A DNA stretch of 64,000 nt from Saccharum officinarum (lineage: Eukaryota > Streptophyta > Magnoliopsida > Poales > Poaceae): positions 70,075,737-70,139,736 of the forward strand of contig CM036170.1 of the NCBI GenBank assembly GCA_020631735.1, in the 5' to 3' direction. Positions 56,569 through 64,000 of the stretch are shown piece by piece (within the stretch, counting starts at the first letter, position 1; each line of letters starts with the position of its first letter). The translations under genes and the position numbers were made by a program. The notes under the pieces were generated by a model, which worked only from the letters and a program-made list of their open reading frames with translations, was not told the origin of the DNA and made no database searches.

Positions 56569-56872
56569 CTCCCTCCGTCTAGAAAAGAATGCAATTATGG
56601 TATCCATGCCGGTTAAAGTAACTCAAGCTTGAGAATGCAATTATGGGATCCGTGCCGGTTAAAGTAACTCAAGCTTGACATAATTTATAATAAATAGTAT
56701 TAATATTTATGTCTCCAAATAAATTTATTATGAAAATATATTCTATGACTAATCTAATAATACTAATTTTGCATAAGGAATTTTAGCATTTTTTATATAT
56801 AATTTTGGTCAAAGTTCAAACTGATTGACTTCTCGAGAAGCGAGAATTGCATTCTTTTGTGGACGGATGGAG
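56569..56872. mobile_element. Stowaway-type MITE with internal tandem duplication
   Basis: 304 bp between TA duplications (56567-56568, 56873-56874), with ends CTCCCTCCGTC and GACGGATGGAG (reverse complement CTCCATCCGTC). Inside the left arm a 46-bp unit (GAATGCAATTATGG...CAAGCTTGA) is repeated in tandem at 56587 and 56633. Confidence 0.85.
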
Positions 56873-56889
56873 TAGTATGATAGGTTTTT

Positions 56890-57030
56890 ATTGTCTTGTT
56901 CAACCGGCTTATAATCCGTACTTTTCAGCTTGTTTTTTTTCAGCCGGAACAATATTTTTCTCTCACAAAAAATCAGCCGGAACAATGTTTCAACTTGTTT
57001 TTCAGTATAAGCAAATGAGACCTTGATTGT
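56890..57030. mobile_element. MITE of the GTTCGGCT/CAGCCGGAAC type
   Basis: TTGTTCAACCGGCTTATAAT at the left and TATAAGCAAATGAGACC at the right. The interior TTTTTCTCTCACAAAAAATCAGCC matches the MITEs near 26100 and 27000. Confidence 0.55.
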
Positions 57031-57343
57031 TTATCCGGACAGTTTAGGGCTCAGACGAAGGGCTAGACAACTACGTAGACCATCTAGGAGGACAACTATG
57101 ATCAAAGATAGCCTAGATATGGCTGCTATATGAGTTTTTGGATTTGGCTGAAGCTCAAAGTCCTATTTTTGCATGTTTTCAGGCGAGATTGGTTCTTTTG
57201 GAGTATATGGAGTTTTTGGATTTGGCTGAAGCTTAAGTTCCGCTTTTCGCATGTTTTCTAATGAGATTGGTTCTTACGGAGCAGACGTCACGAAAAAGCC
57301 ATAAAAGTTTGGGTACATAACAAGTTGGAGATTATTAAGATTC

Positions 57344-59156
57344 TGAAGGACCGGAATGGCGACTAGAGGGGGTGAATGGGAGCCGTAAATTTTCTTTCGA
57401 AATATTTTCGACCACTATCCCAAATCACCACCAAACACAGGCAAGTTATCGAAACTAAATTACTCAAGCCAACTGGTGACAAGAGCACTTAGACAAGATC
57501 CACACACCGGTAGAAAGCCAACACAAAAGGCGGAACTCAAAACGGAGATCAAACGCGCAAGATATGGAAGAAGAAGGAACTTGCATTGGGCAAAGCCGGC
57601 CTAGCCGGGATGGAGGGCCAGCCTAGCCGGGTTACCTCACTACTATGCCCAAACCTGGCCTAGCCGGGATGGAGAGCCGGCCTAGCCAGGTTGCCTCTCT
57701 ACTATCCCCAACCCGGCCTAGCCGGGATGAGAACCCGGCCTAAGCTGGGATCCTGGCCTAGCCGGGATGCGAAGGCGGCCTAGCCAGGTTGCGAAGAACA
57801 GAACACGAGAAAAATTGCCTTCAACCAAAAATCTCCCGATTTGCGGCCAAAACTTCACCAACTGTCACGAAACTTTGTAAGCATGATTACAAGGCAGTAG
57901 GGGAGCTACCTCTAAGAGGTCATCACCCAATTTGAAGCCAAACAATGGGAAATCAAAGGAACACGAAAATCACCGGTTCTTGAGACCTAGACCAAGAAAT
58001 CGCCCGATCTACTTGCTCGTGAGGAATTGATGGATTTCCTTCGGTGAAAAGATTCTACTCACGTCATAGCACGAATCAAGGCAACAAAAACGAACCAAAA
58101 TGGTCTAGAAACGACGAATCAAAGGAAGAACTAGAGGGGAGAAAACGAAGAACGCGAAGAACACATCATGAACTCACAAATTGATTTATCCGTCGAACTT
58201 CGGAGGACACCGGAGGATTCGGGACCTCCTTCCCTCAAAGATTCATGGTTCTTACACTAATCGGTGGATTAGTGGACCTCTCTCTCACACAAGCAACTAG
58301 AGGAAGAAACCCTAAAAGAAAAAATGAAAAATGGAGGAGGTAGGAGAGGTGAGGAGGCAAGGGGCTGCCATCATCTATTTAACAGGGCTATTTTACATTC
58401 CCCTAAATGCCCCTGGATACATAAGAGCCAAACCATTTAGCCCAAGGGCGTAAAGGTCCAACCCGGTGTCATCTTCATCCGACGGCCACCGCGCCTCCTC
58501 ACCGGTAGCTTCGCCTCGACGCGAACTCCCCAATGCCGCCACGTGCCGTCCGTTCCTCCTCGGAACCTCCGCCCGGGTTTTGAGGCCTAAACCCGTAAAC
58601 CCGCCTTCGATGGTTTTGAGGCCCAAACCATCAAACCGCTCGCGAGTAGCGTACTCCATACGCGTCCCCCGCCGATGGTTTTGAGGGCGAAACCACCAAA
58701 CCCCCGATGTCGACGCGTGTCCGACCTCCCGCCAAACATGACGCCTTCGCCTTCCTCCTTGACTCGGCCTACCGGCCTCCGCCAAGTGCCACGACGCCAT
58801 CGTCTCCATCTTGACTTGGCCGACGCCGTCTTCATCACCATGTACACTTGCACTCGTCGATGTCCCAAGTGTCAGCCACCGCGGCTAGTCACCCGGCCTC
58901 TTGGTCCCTCGGTCCAAGCCTCACGTCCGCCCTTCACCACTCCCGGTCCGTCGGCACGGCACGTCCTCCTTGACCTTCACCTTGCCGTCGACTACCGCCT
59001 CCATGCTCCACACCTGCACACCACGAGCCAAGAGACATGCACACATAGCTTTCGCCATGGTAGGGTTAGTCACCACTCAACCTACTTCGTGGATCACATT
59101 AACAATCACTCATCACAAAACGAACACACAAAGTACCTATCAACCTTGTGTTCGCA
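57344..59156 (-). mobile_element. Solo LTR of a third Sirevirus-like family
   Basis: 1,813 bp starting TGAAGGACCGGAATGGCGAC and ending GTTCGCA, flanked by a perfect target duplication GATTC (57339-57343 and 59157-59161). The start matches the reversed LTR ends of families A and B (TGAAAGG...AGAGGGGGTGAAT), hence the minus orientation. No internal region is present, so it is a solo LTR left by recombination between two LTRs. It carries a palindrome cluster (57592-57795) of a different sequence. Frames inside it (58390-59190) have no recognised domain. Confidence 0.88.
57592..57795. repeat. Cluster of CCGGCCTAGCCGGG palindromes in the solo LTR
   Basis: About nine copies of GGCCTAGCCGGGAT / GGCCTAGCC(A/G)GGTT in 200 bp, each centred on GGCCTAGCC/GGCTAGGCC-type symmetry. 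Position in the LTR and CpG content parallel the GACCGGACGCGTCCGGTC clusters of the other families. Confidence 0.85.
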
Positions 59157-59161
59157 GATTC

Positions 59162-60106
59162 TTACTGTTTTTTTGGGAGATGTAATGTCTATTTGAGATA
59201 TCTTTGGATTTGATTTGACAGACGCATCCAATCACATGATGGCAATAGGTCGCTGATCGTCATGCTCAGACGCTCACCAAAGGGCGCCACAACGCTGTAA
59301 CCACAAGTAAACTGTTTATGGACGGTAGCAACTGTTCCTTTATTGACTAAGAGCTCCGCCACGGAACATTAGGTTTCTAATGTGGAGTTTCTAATCTGGA
59401 GCTCAAATGTTGATCATCCCACATTAATATATACACAGTAGCAGGTTGTTATACTCAGTCATATCAAAAGAAAATTTAGTTAATTTTGCTTATAAAATTT
59501 AAAGTGTGAACACAGATTTTAAATTAAAGGTCCACCTCTAGACATGGGATCCACAAGTATATATAACCACACTTATACATAGAGTAGATGTCTGCCATAT
59601 TAAATCATCTTCAACAAATTTCAGACATTTTCTACTAAAACTTTAAAGTGTAAACGCAAAATTTTACCTTTAGAGTCCTTTCTTTAACGTGGGCCCTACA
59701 TGTATATATAGCAACACCAATTTGTTTATAGTATCGGTTGTCATATTGAATCATCTTCTACTAATTTTGGTCGGCGTTCAAAATGTGAAGGTATGAACAA
59801 AAAAAAATAAATTATATGGTTCACCTTTTAACACGAGGCTATATGTATAGCCATGCTAATGTGCGTAAAGCAATCGCACATTCAGTTCTCACGGAACCGA
59901 GTGCCGGAATGGATCCGGCTAGGAACTATGCTGTATTTTACCACCACCAGGAAGCGTTCCGGCCGGAAATCAGCCTAAACGAAGGGGCCCTAAATAATTT
60001 CAGTCAGTTTGGGTAAAATTTTAACATGTTAACGATATGTTTTAATTTTACAAGTTGTAGCTTAGGTCGATGTGTGTAGGCACGAGGGCCGCTTGGTGCT
60101 GATGCA
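59162..60106. other. Intergenic, upstream of the plastid protein gene
   Basis: AT-rich, with several ATATATA runs. Near 59330-59770, three loosely similar stretches (GTGTGAACACAGATTTT / GTGTAAACGCAAAATTTT / GTGAAGGTATGAAC) look like an old internal repeat. No gene or clear promoter element. Confidence 0.45.
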
Positions 60107-62037
60107 ATGCAACCCCGACCTGGCCGTGCCGTCATGTCGTCCCCTCCGGCTCCGCTCCCTAGCCACGCCAAACTCCTCGCCACCGGCGCCTCCGCGTGCC
60201 TCCCCCGCCCGCGTGACCGTCACCTCCTAGTCCGTGGTTGGTCCGTCACCGCCGCCACCGCTACGCCTCTCGTGGCCACGTCCTCCTCCTCGGGCCCCGC
60301 CTGCTGCCATCAGTACTCCGTGGCTACCGCCCCCTCCCTGCGCGCCTCCTCCTCCGCCTCCCCAAGGCGCGGGGGCGGCGCTGGCCTCGATGCCCTCGAC
60401 GTCACTGCTTCCGCGGTACGCTCCTCTCATCCTCTGTCCCCGCTTCACCTCGCGGTCCTAACCCAGCTGAGTTGGTACTAGCGACTCAGCGAGCATGTAG
60501 GTTCAAGTATCCACTGACTACCGTATGAACATCGTTCTGACACTGAGAACTGAAATTTGAATGCGGGTTTAATTGTGCGTGAAAGGCTTGTGGAGACGAG
60601 TGTCTACTCAATTTCTTCTACAACATTAAACAACTATCCAGATAGATATAGATCGGATTTTATTGGTAGGTCCCAATTTGGCATGCTTAATATCTGTGAA
60701 TTGTTGGAGTAATCATCCACATGACACGAAGCTGTAAATTCACGCTTTTGTAAATTCAACTTCAATAACACGTGGAAGGTGCAGTTGCAGAAAACTCAAT
60801 ATTGTTCATACAGTGAGGAACGGTATTTCATACTCTGCACTCTGCTGCATTCATATGTATGAGTACTATTAGTTTGCATAATATGCATAATTCAGAAGGC
60901 TAGTGTTTCTGTATCATAGTTGCTACCTTACACAGGCTGCAGTATCTGCGTGCTTGATATTCGTTTCGGCGATTCGCTCCATGCTGGTACGTTGCCTTTT
61001 TGTCACAACTTTTCATTTGAGGAAGGTAACTATCATTGATGAGCATATGTGAACCATTTTCAGGTATGTAAGAGGAAAGCAGAGTTTCTCGAGAAGTACT
61101 TTGATTCAGCAAGGGAGAAACTACCAGAAACTATGGCTTCAGTGAGAGTGGTTGGGAGGGAGATCGGTGATTTGGCTGCAGATCTCAGTGATCTAAGGTA
61201 ACTTCAGACTTTCTTCAGTTATTGGTTATCAGAGTATCATTTGATTGTATCCATGCTATGCAATTGTTCAACTTGACTCTGTAAAATGATTCTTCGCATG
61301 ATACATGATGCAACAGTATATTTATTGAGGTAAATGTAGCAATATTCTTGTCCTTGGTGATTTCCTAGAATTTGAGGGGATAGATTCTGGTAAATTGGAT
61401 GCATCGTTATGCCCTAATTTACCAGCTTCTGCATATATTGTTGCTTAATTACCGGTAACCAAAATAAGTAAATAACATATATTCCCTAAAGAATTTACAT
61501 GGGAAGAAGGTTGACAATCTCTGGAGGAAGTATACAATTTTATCTCGAGTTTTCTCTTTTTTATGCATATATTTTTTTTATCCATTTTCATGAATTTAGC
61601 AACCTGGTGTGCTGATTCAGCATCACTTACCCCTTCTTTTCGTTTCTTGTGCATGTTTATGAAACAAAACCATTCATGCTGTCATTGTCTGGATCAGTCA
61701 AGAATTGACAAAAGGTGTAAAAAGTTCCATGAGCATTGTTCACACGGCCGAGGCACAACTTCGCCAGTCGCCACCCTCTGCCCTGCCAGGTGAACTCCAG
61801 TTTGATGCCATTAACTTACGGGATAACCCAAGCAATTATAACATGATTTTACTAGGACCTGCACGGAGAATGTCTAATCAGAACGTGGCAGAGGAGCCGT
61901 TGCTTGCTAGCACTGTACGAGATCTGCGTCAGTTGATTGCAGATATCAGGTCAGGATTTGGAGCAGCGGCTGGCATCGCCGGCCTTTCCATGTGGGCGTT
62001 GAAATTTGGCTCAAAGGGCCGCAAGAATCGCTCATAG
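60107..62037 (+). CDS. Probable plastid membrane protein of unknown function, 277 aa
   Basis: Four exons: 60107-60415, 60936-60986, 61064-61197, 61698-62037; all GT-AG and in frame (834 nt). Exon 1 encodes a Ser/Ala/Arg/Pro-rich, acid-poor N-terminus typical of a chloroplast transit peptide (SSSSGPACCHQYSVATAPS). Exon 2 is a membrane segment (AAVSACLIFVSAIRSML, residues 104-120). Then a helical region (KAEFLEKYFDSAREKLPETM, GREIGDLAADLSDL), a linker, and a second hydrophobic stretch near the C-terminus (GFGAAAGIAGLSMWALKF, about residues 251-268) before a basic tail. The layout, one membrane helix followed by a heptad-like helix, resembles DUF948-type proteins, but I do not identify it with confidence. 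A second in-frame ATG at 60134 could be the true start. Splice calls are by eye. Confidence 0.75.
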
Positions 62038-62409
62038 GGTGCAGGAACGTTGACGACGAGGAGCTAGTTCTGACCTCGTCTTGCTGTTGTTCCAAGCATG
62101 CGCTTTGACAATGTAGTTCTTTGAGATGTGTTAGTTTGTTGTATAGTTTCAACTTTCAAGTAAGTGTATATTTGATTGTAATCCTGGCCAAACACTTTTA
62201 CTAACGATAATGGTACAATTAAGACGTCTGGACGCCTCACTCTGCTCACTCCCGCACCCAAAAAAATCTTATCCCTCACTTCCTCCTCCCTTCTGCTCTC
62301 GCGCCTTGCTCCACCCCGACACGTGGCCATGGCTGCCTCTCTGGCCGGCGGCGGTGCCCTTACCACCTCGGCGTGCGCCCTCCCCCATCCCGCCATCCTC
62401 CTCCACCCC
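62038..62409 (+). other. 3' UTR and flank of the plastid protein gene
   Basis: The 3' UTR probably ends near 62200 (TTTGATTGTAATCC). 62220-62409 is C-rich; short frames on both strands have no domain. It ends at the Gypsy-type LTR start. Confidence 0.5.
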
Positions 62410-64000
62410 TGTCGGTGTTCTAGAACGGGGGATGTCTAGAGACAGGATAAGTGAATGATGCTGCGCGTCGGAGCCTCCGATGGTGTGCAAGGCGGACACA
62501 AGGTTTATACTGGTTCGGGCTGAACGTCCCTACATCCAGTACTCGCTGCTGCTCGTGTTGCTTTGCACCGAAGTGCTTATAGTAGGGGGATACAAGCTGG
62601 TCGAGAAAGGGATAGCTCACAGGTCTCTATGAGCGGGTGTGTTCGAGTGTTTGAGTGTGTGCTTAGTACATTGCCGTTGCTGGGCATTGTCTAACCTGTT
62701 TTTGTCGAGGGTCCCTCCCTCCCCTTTTATAGTATGCAAAGGGAGGGGTAGGGTTACAGTATCTGGATGTACGAAAATAGAAAGAAAAGGCCCTAAGGTG
62801 CTCCCTATTTGCACAGTCGTCATCGTGGTGGTGGCATGTCGTGGTTGTAGATGTATCACAGTTGTCGCGGCGAGGCCATACCCTAACATGGTGTCATGAT
62901 GAAGATTTCGTGGCCCTGAACTTGCGCCGGCGAAAAGGTGGGGGGGCCTGGACGGCCATTGCTCCCCATCCCGTTGAGGCGGACATGGTAGGGTACGGCG
63001 TAGCGTAGCTTCTCCCTGTTACTGCCGTGGGGGGCGAGAAAGTACCGTAGAAGCCTTGACCGGATTATGAATCAGGTGTTATAAGTTCCCAGGTAATCCT
63101 GCATGACGCGGTGAGCTCCTGTTCCTTAGCAGGAAAAGGAAGGGGCCCATGCGTACCTGTGGCAGTGTGTTACAGTAGGGGGGTCGAGCGAAGCAATAAG
63201 CTGTGCAAAGGGGTCGAGCGCCTTGATGACGTCACAGGGCTCGGGCGTCTGGATGACGTCACGGGGGTCGGACGAGACGGAGAAGGATCGGACGAAGCGG
63301 AGGAGTGCGGGAGGGCTCGGGCACTTGTCCCTTGGCTTTGGTTTTGGGCGGAGTAAGGCCTGGGCCGGCTGTGATAGGCCGTGGACCGTAATATTTATCT
63401 TGGTGGGTGATTTTGCGGTGAAAATGTGGTACCCTGTTTTGCTGGTACCCAACAGTAGCCTCCGAGCCTTTGGGTGAATAAGTCTTATTCCTCCAGAGGC
63501 TTAGAGATAAGCGAGCGTTTTTTGTTTGGTGTTCTCGAGGATTTTTCCGGTGGGTGCGCGCGAGCGCACCCTCCGAGTGTAGCCCCCGAGGCCTTAGGGG
63601 GTAGTGTACCCCTTCAAGGGCTGAGATTCAATTATGCGGTCGTAGAGTTGTGGGCAACCTTGGCTGTTCGCTAGGCTGACAAGGTGGGGTCAGCCCTCGA
63701 GCCCTCGCTCTATGAAAGTTGGAATGCTTTAGAGAATGGGCGTCCTCGACCAGCCATCGGCTGGTCGCGGTGGGGTCCGCCCATAAGCCTCTTCTCTTTG
63801 CAATGGTTCTTCATGCCAAGTCTTTTGATTTCCTCCGCGGGCCTCTACAACTTGGCTTGAAGTATGTGTGTCATCCCAATCACCGTCCGTTGGTTCTTGG
63901 TATAGTTTTTGTGTATTCTGTTGGGCCCAAAGACGGTCTTTCTGGGTGAGTCTTGGTGAAATGTGTTTTTCCTTTTACCGTGGCCCATGGTCAGCCCATG
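62410..64000 (+). mobile_element. Gypsy-type LTR element, 5' part (right copy, runs off the window)
   Basis: Starts TGTCGGTGTTCTAGAACGGG and contains GGTTTATACTGGTTCGGGC, both typical of grass Gypsy LTRs. TACCCAACA near 63447-63454 could be an LTR end or an internal LTR motif; no primer site is visible after it, so the LTR length is uncertain. From 63517 it repeats the first ~484 bp of the window with one visible difference. The target duplication cannot be tested because the far end lies outside. Confidence 0.7.

Noticed and set aside
58393..59196. Gene with frames of 138 and 173 aa
   Set aside because: Both lie wholly inside the solo LTR (57344-59156, slightly past its end) and have no recognisable domain.
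1..64000. The two Gypsy-type ends as the LTR pair of one giant element
   Set aside because: The interval contains four host genes and other complete transposons with their own target duplications, so they are separate copies.

Overview
The window is plant nuclear DNA, most likely from a grass of the Panicoideae/Andropogoneae type. That is an inference from spliced genes with short AT-rich introns, GC-rich first exons, Stowaway and GGCCTTGTTTAGTT-type MITEs, and large Sirevirus-like Ty1/copia retrotransposons with CpG-rich palindromes. One 100-N scaffold gap lies at 2418-2517. About two thirds of the window is transposon-derived.

Layout. 1-2034 is a piece of a Gypsy-type LTR element whose first ~484 bp recur almost unchanged at 63517-64000. 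2035-21631 is a Sirevirus-like copia element on the + strand (family A, copy 1), broken by the gap and by mutations. Its integrase region is interrupted by a second, complete and younger Sirevirus-like element on the - strand (family B, 2780-16253, target duplication AGAAC), which carries gag, pol and an extra env-like reading frame. 21632-24220 is featureless intergenic DNA. 24449-25054 is an intronless LURP-one-related (LOR) gene. 25055-31300 is intergenic DNA with MITEs. 31747-35516 is a ten-exon cofactor-independent phosphoglycerate mutase gene (559 aa), including one GC-AG intron. 36422-37313 is a run of three MITEs. 41767-49108 is a second, minus-strand copy of family A (target duplication GACGA) with an internal deletion. 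51039-54184 is a PIN-LIKES auxin carrier gene (433 aa). 55481-57030 holds more MITEs. 57344-59156 is a solo LTR of a third Sirevirus-like family (target duplication GATTC). 60107-62037 is a four-exon gene for a probable plastid membrane protein of unknown function (277 aa). 62410 to the right edge is the start of a Gypsy-type LTR.

The four host genes are unrelated in function (glycolysis, auxin transport, LOR protein, unknown plastid protein) and do not form a cluster; they are ordinary genes spaced by transposons. The most unusual content is in the Sirevirus-like elements: CpG-rich palindromes built on GACCGGACGCGTCCGGTC are shared by otherwise different LTR families, and family B has a second cluster of them inside the element, just upstream of the env-like frame and next to a telo-box-like CpG-rich leader. 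All exon borders were placed by reading splice sites and frame by eye; no database search was possible.
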